DNA of 64,000 nucleotides from Methanosaeta sp. PtaU1.Bin060 (GCA_002067365.1 MVRK01000075.1:1-64000), one strand, 5' to 3'; counted from the stretch's first letter, positions 54,601 through 62,140 are shown. Notes: generated by a model from the letters alone, not told the origin. Program-made: numbers and translations.

Positions 54601-54886
54601 TCAATCCCACAGGGAGAATATCGCTCACAGTGACATCCCTGATCACCTCAGGCGGAAGATCGATATTCTGATGGAAGAGCACGTCATCTCCCGGATCCTC
54701 TTCCGCCATACAAGGTGCAGCAATGACCATAAGAGGTGAGAAAGAAGAAAAGATGGCCAATCCCATCATGACCGATCTGGTCACAGATAGGCGACGGATA
54801 TGGACCGACGACGCGATCATCGATGATGATAATAGGATTATTGATGATATAATTGATAATAATCGGATCTTCGATGAACCAATCAT
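51677..54886 (-). CDS. Large secreted DUF11-repeat surface protein
   Basis: A protein of about 1069 residues. After the export signal come at least three to four DUF11-type immunoglobulin-like repeats, recognisable by N-Y-T-I/L-x-Y/F-x-N and the following xxDxLP (for example LNYTIRYRNSGQEAND, MNYTLCFRNDGQVDATNLTV, VNYTIVYGNELSTDLTDAEI). A Ser-rich C-terminal half lacks a named domain. The start is either ATG 54886, two bases after the upstream stop, or ATG 54769, which gives a tighter signal peptide (MMGLAIFSSFSPLMVIAAPCMA). It is the last gene of the surface operon that starts at 57269. Confidence 0.8.
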   Translation of the reverse strand: MIGSSKIRLLSIISSIILLSSSMIASSVHIRRLSVTRSVMMGLAIFSSFSPLMVIAAPCMAEEDPGDDVLFHQNIDLPPEVIRDVTVSDILPVGLIYKSESLNIRGAGSRVTQSVSDPNDGSEEVKITLSLGEVNNTGDQDILISFETVVADVPENKAGAVIPPRSASLCWRDTEGFLHTSSAQSEEVHVIEPDLLMERSMVESNGTVAVTLSIRHSSQSMAPAFDVDLVDSLPQGMSLCPGSAEILSGPSGGTESGPSRLKWHFDLLDSSWTREDGVVLSYMANISREAQEAPGPRASLVWTSMPGEGPDERAYLLKEEGSLLRRGLFAGLSITMTDAPDPVCAYGTLNYTIRYRNSGQEANDAVVQAIYDGNLSFISASPEPDEGTDDRWTIGDLPSGDEGVIRVAVRVRQASPSGSGLVSEAEISAGELNARADAQTTVSAVGIAIEASCTREVLSPGSYMNYTLCFRNDGQVDATNLTVTDILDDRLLFDETKDASPPPSEIWKDKRGVLLHWKADALGTEVIHPGQSGQITLRVQLPSGPDYSGIEHLSNLYRIDSDQSTGEFRSLETFVVRSLFIRKRAEKESYSEGDDVNYTIVYGNELSTDLTDAEITDLLPDVEYLGASPEPDYKENRLLVWRPGRIPAHSSAVIRLMVRIKERPDLRFWESQSVSGSGFLSSVQALGTARPIRDLINRAKITAYRLGAMEQDSCSSSIRLLDAQGIKLQRARHGSGYSNATGAINYSARDGISVLEQSLSRFSPVTLPLSRENLTLASMWADRMWAENSGDEKLSESSLYMDLIEKKALLFLEPNQTALTSEELISGGKAEMSYRQKGPEGFMDVSESYHGDFRIDRSLDSRGSRASYSASISGRGFASSKKRMDSSSSAAESSWHGSGSLDSEEMFSNDPLVYKNVDMVYGVCSEKAGSFSANYSSLWGEGTAATEKRLGSLVSSKASTAGRLQKEVLMDSSSLSVLEKFEGRETAKAVVSKGTMKSLIWEQDLAGNYTQALRLSLRPVIWGLQLRPTHKAPWMRGGEPIFGIDAAKEANKTQKYLTLTSASGILKQV

Positions 54887-54888
54887 GG

Positions 54889-55443
54889 CTAACCCAGCGG
54901 TGAGAGGGTGAATATCAAGTCGATTCTGTAAACCTGCTCCTCGGAGAGGGGCTCGTCCTCCCATGCCACAGGCTGCTGCAAAGAGAGAGCCACAAGCTGG
55001 CCAGGGGTCGAGCGCCCTTGGTGGACGGCTCCAGCTTCGGGGAGGACCACATTCCAGGAACCCGGATGCTCAGGGCTTCCATGAGAGGAGACAGTCATGG
55101 GCTTCGAGAGGCTTCTGCCCCGCTCAGGATACTCCGAGGTTCCAGGATCGAACTGCGCCATTCTGCCTTCTTTAGATGAGGATGAGACGGCCAGAGTCCA
55201 GTCCGTCCTGGCGATGACGGTCAGCAGGATCTGCAGCTCATTATTCTCCGAGGGGCAGAGGATCCAATCACCCACAGCCTCAGGCACTTCTAGGGTGAGA
55301 TCCGGCCCCGCTGCTCCTCCTAAGGTGAGAGTGCCTCCGACGGACTCCCCAGGCACAGCGCTCAGGGCTGCGGCGCAGCAGATCAATGCGAGAAAGGTGG
55401 AGAGAAGGAGGAGAGGCCGCTGCAGAGGAGGTCTATATAGCAA
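54889..55443 (-). CDS. Secreted WxL-like protein 3
   Basis: A 184-residue exported protein. TTG 55443 is the likely start: it follows AAAGGAG at a spacing of 7 and gives LYRPPLQRPLLLLSTFLALI as signal peptide. The frame itself extends to 55476. The mature part contains ARTDWTLAVSSSSKEGRM, a W-x-L motif followed by GRM, and ends YRIDLIFTLSPLG. The same layout (W-x-L, then GRM, then a C-terminal Tyr-rich beta strand) occurs in the two genes at the head of the operon. It overlaps the preceding gene's end by 11 bases. Confidence 0.72.
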   Translation of the reverse strand: MLYRPPLQRPLLLLSTFLALICCAAALSAVPGESVGGTLTLGGAAGPDLTLEVPEAVGDWILCPSENNELQILLTVIARTDWTLAVSSSSKEGRMAQFDPGTSEYPERGRSLSKPMTVSSHGSPEHPGSWNVVLPEAGAVHQGRSTPGQLVALSLQQPVAWEDEPLSEEQVYRIDLIFTLSPLG

Positions 55444-56242
55444 ACTCCAGCTCCTTTGTCGCCAGCAATGTCCCATTCTCGCAGATCATACTGGCATTTA
55501 TGAAATAACTGCCTGGCTCAATCTCATTTTCAGGGGTCAGCGAGAGCAAAAAGCGCCTCCTTGCGCCAGGCAGGATCTTCGAGCAGAGGGACGATGACGA
55601 ACTGCCAAGGATATTGCCACCCTGCCCCATCAGGGTCGCCTCAGCCCGGACCCTGAAGTGGCAGTTTCCCGTGTTCTCGAATAGGAGCGACAGATTCTGA
55701 TGCCTGCTGGAGACATCGAGCAGATCAGCTTCTTTGATCTCGCCCCGACGGATCAGATCTCCTCCGGCGATTATCAAACGAGCCAGGGCGCAGACCGCCA
55801 CAGAGATGCCAACGCTGTTTTCGTCATCAGCCTTCGCCTTTTCGGGAAGGCTGTAAATGCTGATCAGGGCGTATCTGCCGCCTGGGCCGACGTCCTCTGG
55901 GATATACCCTTTCACCATCACCTTCTCTGTGCCTCCCGGATCGATGTGAAACCGATAAGGCTCAGCTGTGAGAAAGCCCCTGGCAGAATAGGGTCCTGGG
56001 GAAGCCCCTGCCTCCAGGGGCAGGTTGACGCCATCCTCTGACTGCACCCAATCGTCGATCTCCACGACGAGGTCCATCGGCGACTCATCTTCCCCGAGAC
56101 TGACTGTCATCTCATGGGCGATCTTCGCTCCAGGAGGAGCCTCTGCATCAAAGATGACCCCTTCGACTGCAAGGGCATAGGATGGCTGAACAAAGATCGC
56201 CAAAAGGCTGAGCAATTCCAGCAGACGCAGCACAGACATCAT
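55433..56242 (-). CDS. Secreted WxL-interacting-protein-like (DUF916/DUF3324-like) protein
   Basis: A 269-residue exported protein. After the signal peptide (about 1-24) it begins VEGVIFDAEAPPGAKIAHEM and continues with DLVVEIDDWVQSEDG, IDPGGTEKVMVKGYIPEDV and GPGGRYALISIYS. This resembles the two-Ig layout of bacterial WxIP proteins (a DUF916-like part, then a DUF3324-like part: LLFENTGNCHFRVRAEATL and LSLTPENEIEPGSYFI). No C-terminal membrane helix is seen, unlike many bacterial forms. It lies between WxL-like genes. The family assignment is by eye and needs a profile search. Confidence 0.68.
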   Translation of the reverse strand: MMSVLRLLELLSLLAIFVQPSYALAVEGVIFDAEAPPGAKIAHEMTVSLGEDESPMDLVVEIDDWVQSEDGVNLPLEAGASPGPYSARGFLTAEPYRFHIDPGGTEKVMVKGYIPEDVGPGGRYALISIYSLPEKAKADDENSVGISVAVCALARLIIAGGDLIRRGEIKEADLLDVSSRHQNLSLLFENTGNCHFRVRAEATLMGQGGNILGSSSSSLCSKILPGARRRFLLSLTPENEIEPGSYFINASMICENGTLLATKELEFAI

Positions 56243-56245
56243 CTC

Positions 56246-56743
56246 CTAGTCGGGGGAGACCTTGAAAGAGATCCGTGTTGTGTAGTTCGTCGGCTGATCG
56301 ACCCAGGCAAACCTCTGCTTGAAGTCCGTGGGCATCAGATACTCACCAGGAGGGCCTCTGCGGTAATTCTTGTAACTGTTGGTGAGGACGACATCCCTCG
56401 AAGGGCTCGCCCCTGTATACTGGACCCTCATCTGATTCTTGAGGAGCACACCTGAGTCGGTCACCTTCTGCATCCTGCCTCCATGATACCCTTTGACCCG
56501 AAGCAGCCAATCTACATTCGATCTGACTGTGATGAGGATGCTCGCTTTTGCGTCATTGCCAGAAGATGCGCCCAGCATCTGCAGATCGCCCTCGTGCGGC
56601 AGCACAAGCTCAAGCTTGCTCGGATAGACGGCCTGAAGATGGGCGCTATCTGAAACCGATAGCGCTGTGATCGATCCTCCAAGGCTCACCACAAGGAGGA
56701 GCCGGGCCAGGTGAGAAAGAATCCTCCATCTGCCAATCCTCAT
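56246..56743 (-). CDS. Secreted WxL-like protein 2
   Basis: A 165-residue exported protein. ATG 56743 follows GAGGTGATA. The signal peptide is about residues 1-28 (RWRILSHLARLLLVVSLGGS). The mature part has KLELVLPHEGDLQMLGASSG, then RSNVDWLLRVKGYHGGRM (W-x-L plus GRM) and ends YTTRISFKVSPD. The paralogous gene 7 bases upstream has the same plan. It is probably a beta-sandwich surface protein. Confidence 0.72.
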   Translation of the reverse strand: MRIGRWRILSHLARLLLVVSLGGSITALSVSDSAHLQAVYPSKLELVLPHEGDLQMLGASSGNDAKASILITVRSNVDWLLRVKGYHGGRMQKVTDSGVLLKNQMRVQYTGASPSRDVVLTNSYKNYRRGPPGEYLMPTDFKQRFAWVDQPTNYTTRISFKVSPD

Positions 56744-56750
56744 TATCACC

Positions 56751-57269
56751 TCAAGCAGGACCAGCTGTGAGTGCCACAGTCAGCTGATAGCCGTCGTCCG
56801 CGTAGTCATCCCATTCGAAGAGCTGGCCAAAGATGAGGCCTATGGCACTCGAGCCTGAGTAATCCCCAGGAGCTATGTTCGAGAGCAGCGCGACCGCGGG
56901 GGAGGATGACTCTGTGCCAGGTACAACAACCGGGCCGCCCGAGGGATTCTGGGCCACAAGAGTCATCGAGTTGTGAAGCTCATGATCGCCCGTGCCATGC
57001 ATTCGGCCGCTTGGTGTGCTTCCAGCCACATCGAGATTCCAGATCAGGTTCGACTTTACCTCAACGCTTCCCGTCACAGAGATCTGTCTCGCCGGCGAGC
57101 AGTTCTGCAGCTGCAGGTCCTCGTGCTGAGTCGGCACGTTTATCTCGATCCTGGAGGGCAGGCTTGCATAGACCCTGGTGCTGTCGCTCACAGGCTGAGA
57201 AGCCGCCACGATCGAGAGCAAGGAGGCGGCTGTGAGGGCGTACAAAAGGCCGAATTTGATCGCGTTCAT
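56751..57269 (-). CDS. Secreted WxL-like protein 1, first gene of the surface operon
   Basis: A 172-residue exported protein. The start is ATG 57269 with AGAGGA about 7 bases upstream; the frame continues 24 codons further without signal character. The signal peptide spans about residues 1-24. The mature part contains RIEINVPTQHEDLQLQNCSP, VKSNLIWNLDVAGSTPSGRM (W-x-L plus GRM) and ends YQLTVALTAGPA, much like bacterial WxL domains, which close with a Y-x-x-T-L-x-W-x-L strand. A promoter should lie in 57270-57385. Confidence 0.72.
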   Translation of the reverse strand: MNAIKFGLLYALTAASLLSIVAASQPVSDSTRVYASLPSRIEINVPTQHEDLQLQNCSPARQISVTGSVEVKSNLIWNLDVAGSTPSGRMHGTGDHELHNSMTLVAQNPSGGPVVVPGTESSSPAVALLSNIAPGDYSGSSAIGLIFGQLFEWDDYADDGYQLTVALTAGPA

Positions 57270-57389
57270 GCTTTTTCCTCTTGCAATTTTGCGTCCAACA
57301 ATTGAAACCTTTTGGGTAACTGGTGAATATGGATCACACAATGCTGATAAAACGCCAGGAAATTGAACTTCGGAACTTAATAAGAAATG

Positions 57390-57425
57390 AGAATTAGAAC
57401 GAGAATCAGAATTAGAACGAGAATT
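57390..57425. repeat. Two tandem 18-base repeats
   Basis: AGAATTAGAACGAGAATC (57390-57407) is followed at once by AGAATTAGAACGAGAATT (57408-57425), then partial copies to about 57450. It lies between the surface operon promoter and the end of the DUF333 gene. It may be replication slippage or a regulator array. Confidence 0.6.
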
Positions 57426-57489
57426 AGAATTAGATTGGAAATCAGAATCAAAAAAGAGCGCCCGCTGCGCATGTCACTCTGATTTTCCT

Positions 57490-57936
57490 TTATGCAGAAG
57501 TAGTATAGGGTGAGAGCGGGTCTGACCGATAGGACCCGTACCCTATGGGCATATGGTAGTATCCAGGATAAAGGCCGTTGTAGTAATAGGGGTAGTATCC
57601 GTAGTAATAACCCATGGGCCACTGGCCAGCCTGCGAAGATGATGGATAATAGCCCTCATCGCCATTGAGGAATCTGTAAGCTTCTGCCTGCCACATCAAC
57701 TCGTCGTAGTATCCCTTCCCAGGACAGGTTCCATTGTAGAAGGCCTTGATGTCGCAGTAGCTGCCATCCGGGAAATAACAGATCCCATTTTTGGGGCACC
57801 CTCCGTGGTTCACGCAGTAAACCTCTGCAGCATTCCTGGCGGTGCATAGCCCACTTCCCCCCAATCCCTGGGCCCAGGCCATATCAATCATCATGGCCAG
57901 GGCCACCAGCAACATGAATGTCTTGGCTCCTCTCAC
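57490..57936 (-). CDS. Secreted DUF333 protein with Tyr/Gly-rich tail
   Basis: A 148-residue exported protein. The signal peptide is about residues 1-22 (ending AWA). The DUF333 domain follows: AAEVYCVNHGGCPKNGICYF then PDGSYCDIKAFYNGTC, with the six Cys of the family. The last 50 residues are rich in Tyr, Gly and Pro (MGYYYGYYPYYYNGLYPGYY), suggesting a flexible or matrix-binding tail. The start is GTG 57936 with GGGGATCA upstream. DUF333 proteins have no firm function. Confidence 0.82.
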   Translation of the reverse strand: MRGAKTFMLLVALAMMIDMAWAQGLGGSGLCTARNAAEVYCVNHGGCPKNGICYFPDGSYCDIKAFYNGTCPGKGYYDELMWQAEAYRFLNGDEGYYPSSSQAGQWPMGYYYGYYPYYYNGLYPGYYHMPIGYGSYRSDPLSPYTTSA

Positions 57937-58129
57937 GCTGATCCCCCATCGGCTTGATCCATTTCCTATGCAGGTTTCATTCTTTATTTATGTTCGCAAG
58001 ATATGAAATCTTTGCGGTGCCTGAAGATGCGACATCTGCATCTCTGATAGGAAGTTCTGCAGCTTTGAAGAGAAGGAAGAAAAAAGGGCCCTTGAAGTCA
58101 GAGGGCCATGATTACTGCTGGAATATCAC

Positions 58130-58984
58130 TTATGCGGAAGCCGTTGTGTTGTTGTCAATGGTTGCGTTTTCCGGTGCAGTCACATTCTCAGGCACTGCTG
58201 CAGGAGCTGTGACTTGCATCTCGTTGGTGAATACCAGGCCGGATATGCTGGAGTTGCTGATGGTCACAATCTGCTTGCCTTCGGCAGGGGTGACTGGCAT
58301 CCAGCCCGTCGGCACTACCTCGGAGACAGTGTACTCGCCTGCATCCAGATCATTGAATATGAACTTGCCGTCCAGGGTGGTGTTGACGCTCTGTATGATG
58401 GTTCCTGCGGGCTGCTCGAGGTCGACAGTCACATCGGCAATGGCACTCTGATTGCTGTCCACGACCATGCCATCTATCGAATACTTGGGCTGCTCAACAG
58501 GCTGGACTGGCGTCTCATTGGCTGGAACTGCGACTGTCTCTGCAGGGGGAGTTGCGACTGCGGGTGCACTGGCATTCGCCTCTTCGGTCACAACCGAGGT
58601 GGTCTCTTTGGATTCTGCTGGTGCAGCAGCCTCAGCCCTGGTCGTCTCTCCCAGCACAGAAGTCTCTTTCTTGGTCTGAATTCCCTCGGGCGTCCCCGTC
58701 ACGCCCACCAGGTTGATGGAATAGGGCACTGCGAGGTCAGATTTCTGAAAGGAATAAGGCACTCTTGTTGCCTGAACTGCAGGAGCCTTGATGTTCATCT
58801 TTGCGATTGCCATCGCCAGGGTGTAGTTGTGAGCTGCAACTCCCGAGCTTATGCTATAGCTGGGCTTTGCTCCTGCCATTATATCGTAAGTCTGGTTGCC
58901 TGTTGACTGAATGGTGTACCCCAAGGCAGGCGTGAATAGGGCTGCAATCATGAGGGCCACTGTGATAGCCAAAACTTTTCTCGT
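58130..58984 (-). CDS. Secreted protein with SdrD-B/Cna-B-like domain; probable ACG start
   Basis: A protein of about 284 residues: signal peptide, a central Ala/Pro/Glu/Thr-rich linker (about 105-165), and a Cna-B-like beta-sandwich near the end with YSIDGMVVDSNQSAIADVTV, GKFIFNDLDAGEYTVSEVVPTGWMP and ISGLVFTNE. The first conventional start is TTG 58972, which gives a signal peptide without basic residues. ACG 58984 follows AAGGAGG at a spacing of 8 and adds the expected RK (RKVLAITVALMIAALFTPALG). The upstream sequence CTATTTATATG (about 59085-59096, minus strand) is a possible TATA box. Confidence 0.72.
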   Translation of the reverse strand, partial: TRKVLAITVALMIAALFTPALGYTIQSTGNQTYDIMAGAKPSYSISSGVAAHNYTLAMAIAKMNIKAPAVQATRVPYSFQKSDLAVPYSINLVGVTGTPEGIQTKKETSVLGETTRAEAAAPAESKETTSVVTEEANASAPAVATPPAETVAVPANETPVQPVEQPKYSIDGMVVDSNQSAIADVTVDLEQPAGTIIQSVNTTLDGKFIFNDLDAGEYTVSEVVPTGWMPVTPAEGKQIVTISNSSISGLVFTNEMQVTAPAAVPENVTAPENATIDNNTTASA

Positions 58985-59138
58985 ACTAAATTCCTCCTTG
59001 TCCTCTAGCGCATTGCACTTTATGACTGTGGCTTGAATATCCTCCCTCTTGAGAAGAACTGTCGTGAAGTCTAGTTTTCTTCATATAAATAGACTTCGTG
59101 GCACAAGAACGCCAAAAGGGAGCTGCATCGCTTTTATT

Positions 59139-59294
59139 TTAGCTCGACCATAAGGTTGCAATAAGGGTTGCCGACTGATCTTCGAAAAGATGCGCCGGAT
59201 ATGCGCGCCGCAGCTGCTCTTCTTCGCCCGGGTCCTGCTCCAAAGCAGCATCCTCATCAGAGGCAGAAATGGCCGTCATATCCTTTGCAGCCAT
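59139..59294 (-). CDS. Possible small acidic protein
   Basis: ATG 59294 with GGATCAAAGGAT upstream opens a 51-codon frame (MAAKDMTAISASDEDAALEQ...), acidic and without known motif. The frame extends to TTG 59339. Support is limited to composition and a modest ribosome binding site. The rest of 58985-59348 shows only promoter-like sequence for the gene at 58130. Confidence 0.3.
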   Translation of the reverse strand: MAAKDMTAISASDEDAALEQDPGEEEQLRRAYPAHLFEDQSATLIATLWSS

Positions 59295-59348
59295 ATCCTT
59301 TGATCCGATCTTGAGAGGGATTTGCGATTTATGATGCAATTTCTATTA

Positions 59349-60206
59349 TTATTTTAGCATAATGATATGCGAGCCGTCGCACTTCACCCCAGCGACTGGT
59401 GGTATGCCCTCCCTGCAGGCTGCGAAGGTGAGCCCCTCCTGCAGAGCTATCCGCCCCACCTCCAGAATAAGCCGTCTCCTTGTCTCCCAAGGGAGGTACA
59501 AGCAGCCTGATCTGCGATCGCCCCTGCGAAAGAGAGCTTCCAAGGACTCTTTTGCTTCCGGAAATGCCCTGCAGATCGCCTTCAGGCTTGCCGGTCTGGC
59601 CTTGTAGGTGGAGGTGGTGATGTGGCGTGCGCCTGCGCTGCTGGCTGCCAGGACGAGGTCCTCTATCTCCAAGTCGTTTATTCCGGGGATGATGGGATCG
59701 ATTCGCACGGAGGCGGGGACGCCATTCTCGCTCAGCCTTCTGACGGCTTCCAGACGCCTCGCAGGCAGTGGTGCTCCCGGCTCCAGCCTTCGAGAGACGG
59801 ATTCATTCATAGTGGTGATGGTAATCGCTGCTGCCGCATCCATCCGAGCAAGAAGATCGATGTCCCGGACTACCATGTCCGACTTCGTCACCACCTGCAC
59901 CCGCAGGCTGCGCTCCTTGAAGACCTGCAGACACCCTCTGCTCAAAAGGAGATCCTTTTCCAGAAAAGGATACGGGTCTGAGCTGTTCGACATGGCCACC
60001 AGAGTCCCCGCAGGTACAGCCTTCGCCTCTCGCCCGATGTGCTTCAGCAGGTTCTCCTTAGGCCTGCACTCATGGAAGCGAGGGATGTATGAGGATGCAT
60101 AGCAGTAAAGGCAGCCATGTGGACATCCTGTGTAGGGGTTCAGGCTCAGCTTTGGAGGGCAACTGCACAGGGGGCTCTTCCAAGGATCAAAGGACTTAAG
60201 GATCAT
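59349..60206 (-). CDS. Radical SAM protein of the SPL-like group (COG1533-like)
   Basis: A 285-residue radical SAM protein. The cluster motif CPHGCLYCYA uses Cys28, Cys32 and Cys35, preceded by LSLNPYTG. The stretches LVAMSNSSDPYPFLEKD, VVTKSDMVVRDIDLLARM and SVRIDPIIPGIND are typical of the spore-photoproduct-lyase-related family. True SplB repairs UV photoproducts; most relatives are uncharacterised, and this one is shorter than SplB. It starts 35 bases after the ligase-like gene on the same strand, which gives a possible DNA-repair or nucleic-acid context. Confidence 0.85.
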   Translation of the reverse strand: MILKSFDPWKSPLCSCPPKLSLNPYTGCPHGCLYCYASSYIPRFHECRPKENLLKHIGREAKAVPAGTLVAMSNSSDPYPFLEKDLLLSRGCLQVFKERSLRVQVVTKSDMVVRDIDLLARMDAAAAITITTMNESVSRRLEPGAPLPARRLEAVRRLSENGVPASVRIDPIIPGINDLEIEDLVLAASSAGARHITTSTYKARPASLKAICRAFPEAKESLEALFRRGDRRSGCLYLPWETRRRLILEVGRIALQEGLTFAACREGIPPVAGVKCDGSHIIMLK

Positions 60207-60241
60207 TGATTGATGGGCTCGCTTAGCTTATTACAGGTCTC

Positions 60242-61834
60242 TTATCTCGTGCACAGCCTCTCGATCCTCTCGATGCCATCCACGTCCTCTGGAGCTGCAT
60301 CAAACCTCATCTCAGCGATCCTGGGCCAGACGAGGCGATACTCGTCCCCGCTTCGGCGCACACCCCTGATCTTCAGAGCCAGGGTCACATGGGGCCGAAC
60401 ATCCACACCCTCTGGCCGCACGGCGAGCGCAATGCCATGCAGATGATCGCTCAGAGCCCTGACCTCAGACTCCTTCAGACCCTCTGAGACCCATCCGACG
60501 GGCACGAGGTCATCGCCCTTTCGCAGGGCGACAAGGTATTTGGAGAGGAGCTTCTCCTTCTTGCCCCGACCGAATTCGGCGCTAACCACTGCTCCTGCAA
60601 CGCTCTCCTCTCCTCCGATGAAGGCGTCACAGCTGCTTCTGGCTCCTGGCTGATACCGACCCACCAGCCTCCTCGTTATCAGACCGCAAAAGCCCATCGA
60701 GATGACACTGCGACAGTAATCCCTCACCAGATCTGCATCAGCGAAAACTCTCTCCTCGGCAGCAGAGATCCCCCTGAAAGGCAGGGATTTAGGTTCCCCC
60801 AAGAGACCAAGCAGCATGCTGCGCCTTTCTTTATAGGGATGAGACGTCAGATCCTCGCCATCCAAATATATCAGATCATAGGCGACAAGTGAGGGAACTA
60901 TGCGGCTCTTGCGAGAGAGGCGTCCCCTGTTGATGAACCTCACCATCTCCGCCTGACAAAGCCTTTTCGAATCCGCAAAGCCTATCAGATCGGCGTCGAT
61001 GATAGAGTCCCCCTTGAGGCATCCAAGCTCCTGAGCCAGCCCATCTAGAGAAGGGGTGATGTCCCTGTATCTTGATGAGAAGATGTATGTCCCGTCCAAC
61101 ACCCTGTGCACCTGCACCCTAAGGCCCGCAAACCTGGGAAGGCAAGCCCCGGGAATCACTGCATCCCCCGCGGGGATTATCATCGGCCTGACCGGGCAGG
61201 GCGGATGAATGCGTATCTCCGCCAGACGCTGCCGCCGGGCAGCCTCTGCAACAAGCCCCAGCTCTGGAAGAAAGCTGTAGGCTCTCAGGAGATCATCGTA
61301 ATCGCAGCCGAAAACCATCGAGATGGCAGAGATCATCGCCTGGGGCCCGAGGCCAGCCTGCACGCTCCTCATGGCGGTGCGAACGATGTACTTTCCCTCC
61401 AGGGGAGTGGCATCGATGAGCAATCCGCGCAAAACAGCCCTCTTCCTGTGCAAAGACTCTGGGCCTTCCAGGTCTGATATGCGCCTCAGCCTCTCGTAGA
61501 CAAAGACAGCCTCCAAGGGCTCATCGGAGAGCGGCCGCTGAACCTTGTGCTTCAGCGCCTCCTCGGCCACAGCCCCCATCTCGCCCAAATCATTCCTCAG
61601 GCGGAGTATATCTTCCTCAGAGACCTCCTCAAGGGCTGCAGAGATCGCTTCAGGGCCTGTCCCCATCTCCCTGTTCTTCCAGGCAGGCCAGAGCTCACCC
61701 AGCAAAAGCCTGACAGTCGGGCAGAGCAGATCAGGCGATGTTTTGGCCAGGACCTCAGAGGTCAGGACCACCTTATCCTTCCGAGGGGCCTCGGAGATCT
61801 GCTTCAGTGCGTGGGCTACTCGGGAATAGAGCAT
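60242..61834 (-). CDS. DNA-ligase-like pseudoenzyme (ATP-dependent ligase fold, catalytic residues lost)
   Basis: A 530-residue protein with the three-domain plan of archaeal ATP-dependent DNA ligases. A DNA-binding domain (about 1-210, with EGKYIVRTAMRSVQAGLG and MVFGCDYDDLLRAYSF) precedes a nucleotidyltransferase-like domain (about 215-410) and an OB domain (about 411-530, ending with the usual VTLALKIRGVRRSGDEYRL). The catalytic motifs are all changed. Motif I, normally KYDGxR, is RFAGLR, so the adenylated Lys is Arg234. Motif III DGE is DAD (280-282). Motif IV EG is CG (383-384). Motif V lacks its lysines (SCDAF). It begins one base after the regulator's stop. A DNA-binding, regulatory or structural role is inferred. 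Confidence 0.82.
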   Translation of the reverse strand: MLYSRVAHALKQISEAPRKDKVVLTSEVLAKTSPDLLCPTVRLLLGELWPAWKNREMGTGPEAISAALEEVSEEDILRLRNDLGEMGAVAEEALKHKVQRPLSDEPLEAVFVYERLRRISDLEGPESLHRKRAVLRGLLIDATPLEGKYIVRTAMRSVQAGLGPQAMISAISMVFGCDYDDLLRAYSFLPELGLVAEAARRQRLAEIRIHPPCPVRPMIIPAGDAVIPGACLPRFAGLRVQVHRVLDGTYIFSSRYRDITPSLDGLAQELGCLKGDSIIDADLIGFADSKRLCQAEMVRFINRGRLSRKSRIVPSLVAYDLIYLDGEDLTSHPYKERRSMLLGLLGEPKSLPFRGISAAEERVFADADLVRDYCRSVISMGFCGLITRRLVGRYQPGARSSCDAFIGGEESVAGAVVSAEFGRGKKEKLLSKYLVALRKGDDLVPVGWVSEGLKESEVRALSDHLHGIALAVRPEGVDVRPHVTLALKIRGVRRSGDEYRLVWPRIAEMRFDAAPEDVDGIERIERLCTR

Positions 61835-62140
61835 CTACCTCTCAATCTTTATCCTCTTCAGATCATCGGCCCTCCTGGCCAAATCCTCGATCAGCGAGTC
61901 CATCTCGGCAAGAAAAGGCCTTGTGTGTTCAGTGGTAGCCGCACCAGGAGCAGTTGCCTTGATCAGGCCCTCCTGCTCCAGAACCCTGAGCGAATAGCGT
62001 ACCTTATGGCTGGGCATCTTCGTCTCCTCCGCAAGCTTGAGAATGCCGATGGGCTCTTCCTCCACAACTTTGCTGAGGATGATAAGATGCCTCTGCAGCA
62101 TCTCCAGCTCCCCTCTCACCTTCTCGGTCAAAATAGGCAT
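61835..62140 (-). CDS. Winged-helix transcriptional regulator-like protein
   Basis: A 101-residue protein with a predicted winged helix: IGILKLAEETKMPSHKVRYS and LRVLEQEGLIKATAPGAATT as wing, then a C-terminal helix rich in Arg, Lys and Asp (LIEDLARRADDLKRIK) that could dimerise. ATG 62140 is the likely start; TTG 62152 is in frame. Its TAG is followed directly by the ligase-like gene's ATG, so it heads that operon and may regulate it. Confidence 0.75.
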   Translation of the reverse strand: MPILTEKVRGELEMLQRHLIILSKVVEEEPIGILKLAEETKMPSHKVRYSLRVLEQEGLIKATAPGAATTEHTRPFLAEMDSLIEDLARRADDLKRIKIER

